A stretch of DNA of 64,000 nucleotides from Polaribacter sp. ALD11 (GCF_002831685.1 NZ_CP025119.1:2676001-2740000), one strand, 5' to 3'; positions 8,782 to 18,343 are shown, counted from the first letter of the stretch. The notes: generated from the letters alone by a model not told the origin. Program-made: numbers and translations.

Positions 8782-11700
8782 TTATTCTAAAATTATTTTT
8801 TTGTTTAATTTCCCGTTTTCTGTTTCAAGTTTTACTAAGTAAATACCTTTAGACAATTGTGGTAAAGAAATATCTTTAACACCAGTAGAATTAAAAGAGG
8901 TTTGTTTTACTTGTTTCCCTAAGATATTATAAATAGTTAAGTTTGTATTTCCTAAAGGTAAACCTGTAAGTCTTAAGTTAGAGTTATTAGTTTTATATAC
9001 ACTAACATTCTCTAAACTTAAGTTGTCTTTAACACTTAAAGACTTGTTATAAGTAGTATGAATGTAAAATTGACCAATATCTTTACTATCTTCTTCTAAA
9101 GTTATTTTATAGTCTTTTTCTGTAAGATTAATAAACTTATTATTTACTCTATCTTCTAAGAAAACATTTATATTTTCAGGTAGATTTAAACCTTCTATAG
9201 AAAATGTTAAGACTTCTTGTGATTTAGCAATAACTCCAACAGGTACTACCATGTCTTCGTAGTTTGCGTTTGGTAAAGCTTGTATGGCAAAATTTACACC
9301 ATTACTATTACTTGGTAAATGTGTAAAAATATTAAAATTAGAACTTACTCCTGTAAAAGTACCTATATCAGAACCAGGGTCTAAACCAATAGTTTTGTTT
9401 TCTATATATCTAATTTTTGTTGAAGAGTTTTTAGTTCCATCAGTAAGTTGTAAAATAATTTCTGGATAGCTTGTACCACTTTTTAGAAAAATATCTCCAG
9501 AATGGTGATTTTGCATGTCTTCAGTAAAACTAACATAAGTACCACCTGCATCAGGAGCATGAACAAAAAATCCTTGTCCTGGAGCAATATAGAAGGCTGC
9601 ATCATCTACAGATTTTTCTACATAATTTGTTCCATCCCATAAATATAAACCAGCTCTTGAAGGATCAAGGTTTTCGGCATCAATATTTACTTTCAAAAAG
9701 TTATTCGTTGCATCAGCAGTATTACTACCACTTAAAGGTGCTGTATATGGGTTACCTACTAAGTTCCATCTATTTCCTGCAGGGTTATCTCCACCATCAG
9801 TAATAGGGTAAGTTTTATCAGTAGTATTTAAAGTTCCTGAGAAAATTAAGTTACCTGCAGTACTTTTTTGTATTGAATATCCTTTACCTGCAGTATATGT
9901 TCCTGCAGTAGTTAGGGGGTTTGCACCTGTTCCTATACCTGTTGCACCTGTGTAGTAGTTCCAACGAGAAGCACTTACAACGTTATTTACATAAGGAGCA
10001 ATTGCATATTTATTTCCACTAGTATTAACCTTTCCAGAATGACTACTAATGTTTATACCTGAAATTGGAGCGGAAATTAAATGCCAGTTTGCACTTAAAT
10101 CTCTCTTATAATTAACATTACTAATTCCTGTATGATTTCCTTTAAGTATTAAAGAACCGTTAGTACCCCAATTTGATAATATAGTTAATTCTCCATTTTG
10201 GTTCAAATTACCGTTGATTGTTATAGAATAACCTTCTACTATATACAAAACTCCACCTATACTTATACTTAAATCGTTCACAGTAACATTTGTTTTATCT
10301 AAGAAAATAATTTTAGTAGCTACATCAACATTATCTGTGCTAATAGGTAATCTTCCTAATGACCAGTTACTAAGAACTGACCACACTCCAAATGCTGGGA
10401 TAAATAAATTTGTTTGATTTGCTTGTGTTGTGAAATTTAAAGAAGTAGCATCAGTAAGAGCAATACCTGCATAATTATTACCAAGAGCATCTTTAAAAGC
10501 TGTATTACTTATTTGAATATAATAGCCTGTATTTAAATCAAAATCAGAAGAAAGATTTATAGTCACAGTATTAGTCTCTACAGTAACAGCAGCTGTAGTA
10601 ACATCTATAACTTCAAAAGATCTATCATCTGATGTCTGTCTTATAAATATATATCCTGTTCCCTTACTAATATTTTCATTAAATGTTAATGTAATATTTT
10701 GGTTAAGAACTACTCCTGTTGAGTCGTCTGTAGGGTTAGAGGAAGTTAAAGTTGGGCCAGCATTATCTACAACAAACGTATTATTGTTCGTTCCTGTTGA
10801 TGTTAAATTAGTTAATACATTACCAACTATATCAGTAATATTTTGTCCACTTGCAAAAGCTAAGGTAACTGTTGCGTTTAAACTTGCTAAATTTCCACCA
10901 GAAGTTGTTACTCTGTAAACATTCCCACTTGGGTTAGTTACCGATGCAATTGATGCGGTTGTTCCGTTAACTGAAAAATCATCTGCACTTACATTTACTA
11001 CAGCGCTATCAAAAGTTACATCCCATACTAAGGCATCTGCATTTGTAGGGCTTGTTGTAGGGCTTTGACGAGTAATACTGCTAATAAGTGGATTAGTATT
11101 ATCTAATACAAACGTATTATTGTTTGTACCAGTTGGTGTTAAATTAGTTAATACATTACTAGAAGCATCAGTAATATTTTGTCCACTTGCAAAAACTAAG
11201 GTAACTGTTGCATTTAAACTTGCTAAATTTCCACCAGAAGTTGTTACTCTGTATACATTCCCATTTGGGTTAGTTACCGATGCAATTGATGCAGTTGTTC
11301 CGTTAACTGAAAAATCATTTTCACTTACATTTACTACAGCGCTATCAAAAGTTACATCCCAAGCTAAAGCATCAGCATTTGTTGCACTAGTTGTTGGGCT
11401 TTGACGAGTAATACTTGTAATACCAGGAGCAATACCATCAATAGCGATAGCTGTATTAGCACCTAAAGAGTTAGCAGCACCTGGAGAAGCTAATGTTAAT
11501 GTAGCATTACTACCACCAGCATCCTGAATACTAGTTCCTGCAGTTAATGAGTTTATTGCCGTATAATCTAAATCTGCACTTTCATCTCCCGCTTGAACAG
11601 TATATGTAAAGAAAAGGGTATTACTACCACTACCAGTTCCATTATAATTAATGGTTCTATCTATTGTACCAGTTTCTAAAGTTAATTGAGGTGTACCAGA

Positions 11701-12753
11701 AACAGTTACGTTTTCTGAGAATATAACACTAATTATTATATCATTACCAGTACCGTACGTTCCATTAGATGTAAAAGAGCTTACACCATTTATAATAGGT
11801 GCTACTGCACTTGATATAACCGTAGTTGTATTATCTGTAGTTGTATCTGCACTATCATTAACAGCAACTGTAAAAGTTGTAATTTCTGAAGTGCTTGTTC
11901 TGTTGTCTGTTGGGTTAAAGGATAATGCTCTTAATTTAGCTTGTAAATCTAAAGGAGAAGTACTTGCTATAACATAAGGTCCTGAACCAGTTAAACTAGT
12001 ACCAGTTAAAACACCTTTTGCATTATCATCTAAAGTTATAGTTGCAGATAGGTTATCTCCATCTGCATCTGAAGTTGTTATGGAAGAAAAGGGAGTTAGA
12101 GTAGCATTGTCATTTACTGTTTGTCCTGCAGAAGTACCACCAATTACTGGAACTGTGTTCGCAACAACTGCATCCCATTTAAAAGCATCTAAACCTAAAT
12201 AATCTAAATTTCCAGTTCCAGAAAAAACTAATTCATCTATTATTTTGTTAGAATTATCTACACCTCCTTCTGAAACAAAATTAATATGTGTATAACCATT
12301 ACTAGGAGTAAAATTAGGTTTTACATCTGCAAAACCATTAGTTTTAGTAATTGTGAAAACTGGAGTGGTATTACCATCTTTTTTACCAATTATTGTTAAG
12401 GTGCCAGTATGTGCACTCAATGTTTTTCTGGAACAAAAAAGATATAATTCTTTTACGGTAAAATAATTTGTATTATTAGTTTTTATTGTAAAGTTAGTTC
12501 CGTCATTTTCAATATATTGACTTTTATTGTCTATAAATTTATTATCTGCACCACTACCATTCCAACCAGCACCATTGAATAATTCTATATTATATAAATC
12601 TCCTGGAGAAGTAGAAGTTATATTAAATACCTGGCCATTATTGGTAAAAGATCTTGAGCCAGTAGTTTCAGTCTCAAAATCTTCCGTAGTTTGAGCAAAC
12701 GAGAAGTTGCTAATTAAAATAAATAAAAATAAAAAATGAGTAATTTTTTTCAT
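8782..12753 (-). CDS. Large T9SS cargo protein with Ig-like/cadherin-like repeats (copy 1)
   Basis: A 1323-residue secreted protein. It has a signal peptide (MKKITHFLFLFILISNFSFA then Q), an N-terminal domain of unknown type (about 30-195), a cadherin-like segment with SDADGDNL, two nearly identical 112-residue Ig-like repeats, an SbsA-type Ig-like domain with TLTFNENI, and a C-terminal type A T9SS sorting domain (final 80 residues, ending KGIYLVKLETENGKLNKKI). The sorting domain directs export across the outer membrane and attachment to surface polysaccharide. No catalytic motif was seen, so it is probably an adhesin or structural surface protein. A promoter with a consensus -7 box and paired direct repeats lies upstream (12793-12861), and a 59-residue peptide gene follows at 27 bp. 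Confidence 0.92.
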   Translation of the reverse strand: MKKITHFLFLFILISNFSFAQTTEDFETETTGSRSFTNNGQVFNITSTSPGDLYNIELFNGAGWNGSGADNKFIDNKSQYIENDGTNFTIKTNNTNYFTVKELYLFCSRKTLSAHTGTLTIIGKKDGNTTPVFTITKTNGFADVKPNFTPSNGYTHINFVSEGGVDNSNKIIDELVFSGTGNLDYLGLDAFKWDAVVANTVPVIGGTSAGQTVNDNATLTPFSSITTSDADGDNLSATITLDDNAKGVLTGTSLTGSGPYVIASTSPLDLQAKLRALSFNPTDNRTSTSEITTFTVAVNDSADTTTDNTTTVISSAVAPIINGVSSFTSNGTYGTGNDIIISVIFSENVTVSGTPQLTLETGTIDRTINYNGTGSGSNTLFFTYTVQAGDESADLDYTAINSLTAGTSIQDAGGSNATLTLASPGAANSLGANTAIAIDGIAPGITSITRQSPTTSATNADALAWDVTFDSAVVNVSENDFSVNGTTASIASVTNPNGNVYRVTTSGGNLASLNATVTLVFASGQNITDASSNVLTNLTPTGTNNNTFVLDNTNPLISSITRQSPTTSPTNADALVWDVTFDSAVVNVSADDFSVNGTTASIASVTNPSGNVYRVTTSGGNLASLNATVTLAFASGQNITDIVGNVLTNLTSTGTNNNTFVVDNAGPTLTSSNPTDDSTGVVLNQNITLTFNENISKGTGYIFIRQTSDDRSFEVIDVTTAAVTVETNTVTINLSSDFDLNTGYYIQISNTAFKDALGNNYAGIALTDATSLNFTTQANQTNLFIPAFGVWSVLSNWSLGRLPISTDNVDVATKIIFLDKTNVTVNDLSISIGGVLYIVEGYSITINGNLNQNGELTILSNWGTNGSLILKGNHTGISNVNYKRDLSANWHLISAPISGINISSHSGKVNTSGNKYAIAPYVNNVVSASRWNYYTGATGIGTGANPLTTAGTYTAGKGYSIQKSTAGNLIFSGTLNTTDKTYPITDGGDNPAGNRWNLVGNPYTAPLSGSNTADATNNFLKVNIDAENLDPSRAGLYLWDGTNYVEKSVDDAAFYIAPGQGFFVHAPDAGGTYVSFTEDMQNHHSGDIFLKSGTSYPEIILQLTDGTKNSSTKIRYIENKTIGLDPGSDIGTFTGVSSNFNIFTHLPSNSNGVNFAIQALPNANYEDMVVPVGVIAKSQEVLTFSIEGLNLPENINVFLEDRVNNKFINLTEKDYKITLEEDSKDIGQFYIHTTYNKSLSVKDNLSLENVSVYKTNNSNLRLTGLPLGNTNLTIYNILGKQVKQTSFNSTGVKDISLPQLSKGIYLVKLETENGKLNKKIILE
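10745..11416 (-). repeat. Tandem duplication of an Ig-like module inside T9SS gene 1
   Basis: Two consecutive copies with a 336-bp period encode the same 112-residue module beginning SITRQSPTTS. The copies differ at only a few codons (for example SENDF versus SADDF), which points to recent duplication or ongoing homogenisation. Confidence 0.85.
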
Positions 12754-12792
12754 GTCTTTTAATATTTAGTTGTTGAGGAATAGTTTTACAAA

Positions 12793-12861
12793 CAAAGCTA
12801 AATAACAAACAAGAGAGTTCCAAAAAAATGTCGTGAGTGAACCCTTTTTTGTCGTGAATGA
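12793..12861 (-). promoter_or_regulatory. Promoter of T9SS gene 1 with two 12-bp direct repeats
   Basis: On the minus strand, TAGCTTTG (12800-12793) matches the TAnnTTTG -7 element about 40 bp before the start codon. Upstream are two direct repeats, TGTCGTGAGTGA at 12829-12840 and TGTCGTGAATGA at 12850-12861, exactly 21 bp apart. The same arrangement survives at 18382-18450 beside a dead copy of the gene. Paired direct repeats two helical turns apart just upstream of the promoter resemble LytTR-type activator sites, although the bases do not match the published LytTR consensus. Confidence 0.6.
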
Positions 12862-13071
12862 TTTTTTTTGGTTAAAAAGAGATGCTTTAGTTTATTTTTT
12901 AGTTTAAAAAGTCTTTGTAGATTTTACAAAGGATGCTATTCAAATTAAATTTAGATGAATTTGTTTTTTTGAAAAAGGTTCTAAAAATCATCAATTTTAT
13001 GTTGTGGATAATTCAATTGATGCTTATTTAGTCGTTTCTGTAGATTAAAAAAGGAATAATTTTAAATAGAA
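12862..13071. other. AT-rich spacer, duplicated at 18451-18688
   Basis: No gene was found. The stretch contains TTGTAGATTTTACAAAGGAT, also present in the paralogous spacer near 18500, so it belongs to a duplicated block and not to unique intergenic DNA. Together with the flanking promoter and terminator it fills the 389-bp gap between T9SS gene 1 and small-peptide gene 2. Confidence 0.6.
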
Positions 13072-13101
13072 AAAGGTTGCCATGTTATTATGGCAACCTT
13101 T
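13072..13101 (-). terminator. Terminator after small-peptide gene 2
   Basis: A perfect 12-bp stem (AAAGGTTGCCAT with its complement) and 6-nt loop (GTTATT) lie about 40 bp beyond the peptide stop codon. The minus-strand product would have an A/U-rich tail. A nearly identical element is present at 18689-18716. Confidence 0.85.
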
Positions 13102-13142
13102 GTTTATAAGTACTATTATCCCCCAATATTAATACTTAATTA

Positions 13143-13322
13143 TTAAAATCCGCTTCCAGGAGCCTCAGGGCTTGCAGCTTGTGCTTTCTGTGGACTTAAG
13201 ATCATATAGGTTCCTAATGCAGTTAGGGCTGCATATTTACCATAGCTTCCAATTTTCTTAATAGCATCTTTACGAGTAATTTCTTGCGGTTTATCGTGAG
13301 TATTTTCGTTTTGTTTTTTCAT
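13143..13322 (-). CDS. 59-residue exported peptide precursor, copy 2
   Basis: Same length and layout as the copies at 8575 and 18759. It differs from copy 1 at residue 12 (Pro for Ser) and residue 43 (Ser for Asn). The TRKDAIKKIG motif, the hydrophobic core and the last ten residues (ASPEAPGSGF) are unchanged although the codons differ (for example GGATTT versus GGATTC at the end), suggesting selection on the peptide. It begins 28 bp after the stop of T9SS gene 2 and is probably the last gene of a collar protein / T9SS protein / peptide operon. Confidence 0.82.
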   Translation of the reverse strand: MKKQNENTHDKPQEITRKDAIKKIGSYGKYAALTALGTYMILSPQKAQAASPEAPGSGF

Positions 13323-13350
13323 GATGTTTTGTCTTTTAAAATTACTGTAA

Positions 13351-16300
13351 TTATTCTAAAATTATTTTCTTATTCAATTTGCCGTTTTCTGTTTCAAGTT
13401 TTACTAAGTAAATACCTTTAGACAATTGTGGTAAAGAAATATCTTTAACACCATTAGAATTAAAAGAGGTTTGTTTTACTTGTTTCCCTAAGATATTATA
13501 AATAGTTAAGTTTGTATTTCCTAAAGGTAAACCTGTAAGTCTTAAGTTAGAATTGTTAGTTTTATATACGCTAACATTGTCTAAGTTTAAGTTATTTTCT
13601 ATACTTAAAGATTTGCTAGAAGTAGTATGTATGTAAAATTGACCTACATCTTTACTATCTTCTTCTAAAGTTATTTTATAGTCTTTTTCTGTAAGATTAA
13701 TAAACTTATTATTTACTCTATCTTCTAAGAAAACATTTATATTTTCAGGTAAATTTAAGCTTTCAATAGAAAGTGTTAAAGTTTCGTTCGCTTTAGCAAT
13801 AATTCCTATAGGTATTACCATGTCTTCATAATTACTTTTAGGTAGTGTTTGAATTGCTAGTTTTCTACCATCGTTATCACTTAATAATTGAGTATATACA
13901 GCTAAATCATATGTTACACCACCAAACATTTTAGAATCATATCCATTGTCAAAGCCTTTGGTCTTATTTTCTGCATAAAATACTCTTGTAGATTTTTTAT
14001 CTCCATCATTTTCAATAAATAGTTCAAAAGATGGTGCAGGTTCTTTTTTCGAAAATGTATCTGATTGATGACTTTGATTAGAGCTAGAATATGTAAGATT
14101 CATTGTTCCTCCTGGTAATGCATTAAATGCTTCTACAAAGAAACCTTGTGTAGGTGCAATTTCTAAAGGAGTCATGGCATTACGAGTTGTGTATTGTGTA
14201 CCATCCCAAAGCCAAATTGTTTGTTCTTCCAATTTCGATGAATTCTGATTCGTAAGTGTAAAAGAATTGATAAAAGAAGTATATGGATTTCCTAATAAGT
14301 TAAAATTATTTCTTGAGCCAGTTGTAATAGGAACAGTTACATTAAAAGGATTTATGTTACCAGTAATAGCTATATTACCAGGAGTCGCTAACTTTACTGA
14401 GGCACCATACCCACGTACTACAGGGCCTGTAGAGGCCGCGTTTGCGTACGTCCAAGGATTGCTTCCATCGTTGTTATATAAAGCCACACCTATATTACTT
14501 CCTGTTCCTGAAGCAAAGGTATTGTTGGCAATTAAATCATCTTGCGTTGTATTATTAAAAGGAGTTGCTACTAAGTACCAGTTGGTTGTTGGTAAATTTC
14601 TAGTATAGGTTACCTTTGCATTTACTGTTGAATTTGCAATTAAAGAAGCGCCAGAACTAATGTTTATGGTGTTTACAGTAACTGATGTATAGGTAGTTAC
14701 AGGAAACGGTGTTCCAGCAGGAATAATAACATCAGATGTACTGGTAGGAACCGTATTGGTATTCCAGTTAGAAGGTTCAGACCAATTAATATTTGTTACT
14801 CCTATCCAAGTTACTGTATTGGTTTGAGTAACTGTAGAAACATCTACATCATTAGATGTATTTCCAGCGGTATCTTCTGCTGCTACTACAAAATTATTAT
14901 TACTTTCTGCGGTTAAGCTCACAGCAAAACTCCAAGTATTTCCTATTACAGTTGCAGAACCTAAAGAAGTTGCATTATCAGCAGTTCCGTCGTTATTAGC
15001 ATCTGCGTAAGCGTTTACAGTAACTCCATTTTCAGTATGTGTACCCGAAATTGTTTGTGTAGTGGTACCTACAGTTATTGCACTAGCAGGAGTAGTAACT
15101 ACTGGGTCTGTTGGACCGGCAGTATTATCTATCGTTAATTCAAAACTCGTTGCATCAGTAGCTGTGTTACCAGCTAAGTCTGTAACAGTAGCAACTACTT
15201 CATAACTTACTCCATTTACAAAAGTACCTAATGTACCAGCGGCAGGTGTATCGGTCCCTACATTTACAGTCCAATTTCCAGTTCCGTTAGGTACTACATT
15301 ATATGTTGCCCCATTTACAATAACAGTCATCGTTTCACTACTAGGTAAAGCAGTACCTAAAGCGTTTGTTCCTGTAATAGTAGGTGTTACATTATTTGTC
15401 GTTTGTGCAACAACTGTTGGAACTGTAGGATCTGTAGTATCTATAGTTATTTCAAAATTACTAATATCAGTAGCGGTATTTCCAGCTAGATCTGTTACGG
15501 TAGCAACTACTTCAAAACTAACTCCACCTATAAAAGTACCTATTGAACCAGCAGCAGGTGTATCAGATCCTATATCTAGGCTCCAATTACCACTAGCATT
15601 TGGGACTACATTATATGTTGCTCCATTTACAGTAACTGTCATGGTTTCACCTGTAGGTAAAGCAGTGCCTAAAGCGTTTGTTCCTGTAATAGTAGGAGTT
15701 GTGTCATTGGTTGTTTGTTGAACAACTGTTGGAACTGCAGGATCATCTGTATCAACAGTTACAGATTGATTTGGTGAGCTTAAAGTTATACGATTCAATT
15801 CAGCACGCGCTGATATCGTAGCTGTAGCGTTGTTTCGCAAAGAACCAAAAACGGCAGGAAAACGAAAAGCGAAAACTCCCATTGAATTTGTTGTTCCTGT
15901 TACTCCAAAAGTAGTTGTTGGAGTACCGTTTATAATTAAAGTAATTATACTACCTGGTTCTGCTGTACCATTTACAGTTGGTTTATTATCATTGGTAATA
16001 TAATCAGTAGTACTTGCTCCTGTATCATCAGAAATACTTGTAATAACAACAGGAGTATTATTTACTTGATTTACTGTAATAGTAAATGTTCTATTATCTG
16101 AAGTGTCATCGTCACCAACATTCGCTGTGCCACCATTATCCATAATGTTTACCATAACTGTTGCAGTACCAAAAAGATTAGTTGCTGTAGTATAGGTTAA
16201 ATTACCTGATGCATCAATAGCTGGTTGTGCACTAAATAAGCCATTATTATTATTAGACACATTAAAAAGAAGTGTTTGTGTTACTTCTGCATCTCCATCT

Positions 16301-17316
16301 TCTAAAGCTGTTGCAAAACCTGTTACAGTTTGTGGGCCTGCATCTTCATCAACCACTTCTTGCGTTCTTACTGTAAAACTTGGTTCGTCATTTACTGCAG
16401 TAATGTCAAAAGTTACTGTTGCATTGTTGGAATTAGCTGTACCATCATTTGTTGTAAAGGCTATTATTCCAGCTAAAGTACCATTCAAACCCGCTGTTGG
16501 TGTAAACGTTGCTGCATCTAAAGCCTTGTTTATGTCAGTTAATGAACCTTCTGCTGTAAAACTAGCAGATCCATTACCTGCGCCTCCAAAGGTGATACCT
16601 GAAGTACCCAAAGTTAAAATACCTCCTGTAATGGTAAATGTTGCTGTTTGTGTATCTCCTGCTTCTGCGTCTGTAATACTTACAGTGTCATCTAAAGCGA
16701 TATTTGTATCATCTTCGGCTACTGTTGGTGCAGGAAATGCAGTTGCTATTGGAGCATTATTTACTGATCCTAAAGTTAATTGATCAAAAACTATTTGTTC
16801 TTGATTACCTCCTGAAAAATTAGAAGTAATTGTAATCGAGTTTACTCCAATAAAACCCAGTGCAACATCAGTTGAAGAAGCAAAGGTATTAGTTTCATTA
16901 ACAGCGGTATTTGTGCCTCCTGTTGGTGTAAATGTCCAGGTTCTTGAGTGAATTGTTTGAGCACTAATAACTCTAATGGTATTTACGTTTACAGGTATGC
17001 TAAAAGAAATAATCATTTCTTCAGTATTTGTTGATCCGCTATTATGGAAAGCTATTTGATTTGTACCAAATGCTGGAACATTTGCAATAGCAGTATTGTT
17101 AGCTCCACTGTTTTTAGTAACTATGGTCATTGTTATTCCAGAAATTGTTTCTGTTACATCAGTTGGTGTATTGTCTGTTGTTGTTGCAGGTGTAAGGTCA
17201 AAGGTTTGTGAATTGGTTGTTAAACAAAAAGAAATGAAAAATAGAGATAGAAAGACATTCTTTCTAATTTTTTTGCTTTTACTGCTAAAAAATAAAAAAT
17301 TGTAAAGTTGTTGCAT
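13351..17316 (-). CDS. Large T9SS cargo protein with cadherin/Ig-like repeats (copy 2)
   Basis: About 1321 residues from the ATG at 17316, chosen because it shortens the leader before the hydrophobic segment (VFLSLFFISFCL, then TTNSQ); an in-frame ATG at 17355 is also possible. Domains: an N-terminal jelly-roll-like region (to about 195), cadherin-like modules with AVNDEPSF linkers, two 104-residue Ig-like repeats (each containing TPTITGTNALGTALP), a further Ig-like domain with VTDLAGNTAT motifs, a linker region, and a type A T9SS sorting domain almost identical to that of T9SS protein 1. No enzyme motif is visible; surface adhesion is the likely role. It starts within 110 bp of the end of the collar gene and probably shares its promoter. 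Confidence 0.9.
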   Translation of the reverse strand: MQQLYNFLFFSSKSKKIRKNVFLSLFFISFCLTTNSQTFDLTPATTTDNTPTDVTETISGITMTIVTKNSGANNTAIANVPAFGTNQIAFHNSGSTNTEEMIISFSIPVNVNTIRVISAQTIHSRTWTFTPTGGTNTAVNETNTFASSTDVALGFIGVNSITITSNFSGGNQEQIVFDQLTLGSVNNAPIATAFPAPTVAEDDTNIALDDTVSITDAEAGDTQTATFTITGGILTLGTSGITFGGAGNGSASFTAEGSLTDINKALDAATFTPTAGLNGTLAGIIAFTTNDGTANSNNATVTFDITAVNDEPSFTVRTQEVVDEDAGPQTVTGFATALEDGDAEVTQTLLFNVSNNNNGLFSAQPAIDASGNLTYTTATNLFGTATVMVNIMDNGGTANVGDDDTSDNRTFTITVNQVNNTPVVITSISDDTGASTTDYITNDNKPTVNGTAEPGSIITLIINGTPTTTFGVTGTTNSMGVFAFRFPAVFGSLRNNATATISARAELNRITLSSPNQSVTVDTDDPAVPTVVQQTTNDTTPTITGTNALGTALPTGETMTVTVNGATYNVVPNASGNWSLDIGSDTPAAGSIGTFIGGVSFEVVATVTDLAGNTATDISNFEITIDTTDPTVPTVVAQTTNNVTPTITGTNALGTALPSSETMTVIVNGATYNVVPNGTGNWTVNVGTDTPAAGTLGTFVNGVSYEVVATVTDLAGNTATDATSFELTIDNTAGPTDPVVTTPASAITVGTTTQTISGTHTENGVTVNAYADANNDGTADNATSLGSATVIGNTWSFAVSLTAESNNNFVVAAEDTAGNTSNDVDVSTVTQTNTVTWIGVTNINWSEPSNWNTNTVPTSTSDVIIPAGTPFPVTTYTSVTVNTINISSGASLIANSTVNAKVTYTRNLPTTNWYLVATPFNNTTQDDLIANNTFASGTGSNIGVALYNNDGSNPWTYANAASTGPVVRGYGASVKLATPGNIAITGNINPFNVTVPITTGSRNNFNLLGNPYTSFINSFTLTNQNSSKLEEQTIWLWDGTQYTTRNAMTPLEIAPTQGFFVEAFNALPGGTMNLTYSSSNQSHQSDTFSKKEPAPSFELFIENDGDKKSTRVFYAENKTKGFDNGYDSKMFGGVTYDLAVYTQLLSDNDGRKLAIQTLPKSNYEDMVIPIGIIAKANETLTLSIESLNLPENINVFLEDRVNNKFINLTEKDYKITLEEDSKDVGQFYIHTTSSKSLSIENNLNLDNVSVYKTNNSNLRLTGLPLGNTNLTIYNILGKQVKQTSFNSNGVKDISLPQLSKGIYLVKLETENGKLNKKIILE
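15105..15735 (-). repeat. Tandem Ig-like module repeat inside T9SS gene 2
   Basis: Two consecutive copies with a 312-bp period encode 104-residue modules containing TNALGTALP and GNTATD. The copies are similar but less uniform than the repeats in T9SS gene 1. Confidence 0.75.
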
Positions 17317-17421
17317 AAGATAGTTTTTTAGTTGGAATTGTTTATGTGAAATCATGCTAATAAACCAACAGCAATAAATTTTTTATTAGTGTTGGTTTAT
17401 TTTTAATATAATTGAATATTG

Positions 17422-18090
17422 TTAGTTTCTTGAAGGAAAAATACCTACTAAGGCAATAATGTAATTTATTGTTAAATATGGTTGCATAATATTATGTGCT
17501 TGGCTTCCTCCATTGTTTAAAATAGTTAAATCAGCATTTCCGCTTAAAGTTTGCCCATTTACAACACTACCAGCTGCTGGTGGACCAAAAGATTTAACAT
17601 TTTGAACACCTAAGCTAGCTGGTATATTTGCAATTGCTGGAACATCTCCAGCTTGAGGAGTTTCATTAACAGCAGTTTTAGTACTTAATTGTGCGTGTTG
17701 GTCTGCAGCTGCACTATTACTAGTTAAATGATTATGAGAAGGCATTTCAAGAATTGTTAATTTATTGGTTGGGGCACCTCCTCTTTGTCCCAATTTATAA
17801 CTAGGTAAGCCTGGTCCATTTCTAGGTCCTATAGCAACTCTACCACGTAAATCTGGTAGCGCAAAAGATGTTCTTCCATCACCACCGTAAGTAGTTCCAA
17901 GTATAGCAAAAAGGGCTTGGTTTTGAGAAATAGACAATAATTGACCATCACAATAGGCCCATCCTCTAGGAGCAAAATTCCCAGCAAATATTTTTATTTC
18001 CCCTATAAGAGGAGTGTCTTGTGCGTTACCTTCTGTGTTTGATAGTAGACAGATAAAGAGTAAAGCGATAAATTTAATTTTTAGTTTCAT
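17422..18090 (-). CDS. Phage-tail-collar domain (microcystin-dependent-like) protein with signal peptide
   Basis: A 222-residue protein with a clear signal peptide (KFIALLFICLLSNTEGNA then Q), then a tail-collar domain: FAPRGWAYCDGQLLSI, TTYGGDGRTSFALPDLRGR and LGQRGG. The C-terminus (YIALVGIFPSRN-type) is that of MdpB/microcystin-dependent proteins. These proteins resemble phage tail-fibre collars, and their cellular role is poorly known. No other phage gene is nearby, so this is not a prophage. Its paralogue at 23246 lacks the signal peptide. The promoter at 18122-18192 has a consensus -7 box and a GGTAT-N2-ATACC palindrome. It is probably the first gene of an operon with T9SS gene 2 and peptide 2. 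Confidence 0.9.
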   Translation of the reverse strand: MKLKIKFIALLFICLLSNTEGNAQDTPLIGEIKIFAGNFAPRGWAYCDGQLLSISQNQALFAILGTTYGGDGRTSFALPDLRGRVAIGPRNGPGLPSYKLGQRGGAPTNKLTILEMPSHNHLTSNSAAADQHAQLSTKTAVNETPQAGDVPAIANIPASLGVQNVKSFGPPAAGSVVNGQTLSGNADLTILNNGGSQAHNIMQPYLTINYIIALVGIFPSRN

Positions 18091-18121
18091 AATGTAAGAA
18101 ATTTTGTTGGTTAAGGTGTTT

Positions 18122-18192
18122 CAAATTTATTATTAATGCTTTATTGGTTTTAGAGTACTTATACCTAAAAAGTAAATGGGGGTATAAATACC
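18122..18192 (-). promoter_or_regulatory. Promoter and palindromic operator of collar gene 1
   Basis: On the minus strand TAAATTTG (18129-18122) is a perfect TAnnTTTG -7 element about 32 bp before the start codon. The palindrome GGTATAAATACC lies at 18181-18192, 52 bp upstream of the -7 box and 91 bp from the start codon. The same palindrome occurs 51 bp upstream of the -7 box of collar gene 2. A degenerate second copy (ACTTATACCT) may lie at about 18157-18166. Confidence 0.65.
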
Positions 18193-18198
18193 TGTTCA

Positions 18199-18264
18199 TT
18201 ATGTATTTGTATTCTTTTTTTTAGAATATAATTCTAAACTAAAATCTGGAGTCATTTCTATTAA
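18199..18264 (-). pseudogene. Remnant of a response-regulator gene 3' end
   Basis: Read on the minus strand this stretch encodes LIEMTPDFSLELYS and a short tail to a TAA at 18199. The intact response regulator at 23958 ends LIEITPDFNI, and the bases match closely over this part. It lies immediately upstream of collar gene 1, as the intact response regulator lies upstream of collar gene 2, so the whole response-regulator-end/promoter/collar block seems to have been duplicated and all but the last codons lost. Confidence 0.7.
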
Positions 18265-18343
18265 CTTTCAGTCTCAAAATCTTCCGTGGTTTGAGCAAAC
18301 GAGAAGTTGCTGATAAAAATAAAAAATGAGTAATTTTTTTCAT
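18265..18343 (-). pseudogene. Remnant of the 5' end of a T9SS cargo gene
   Basis: The ATG at 18343 begins MKKITHFLFL, identical to the start of T9SS gene 1. A 10-base deletion in the signal-peptide region shifts the frame, and similarity stops abruptly near 18265, where the response-regulator remnant begins. The promoter upstream (18382-18450) is preserved. This is a truncated, frameshifted dead copy. Confidence 0.75.

Noticed and set aside
11120..11404. Long antisense reading frames inside the T9SS genes (also at 14267, 16403 and 19303)
   Set aside because: They mirror repetitive coding sequence, have no ribosome-binding site or family similarity, and follow the codon pattern of the sense genes.
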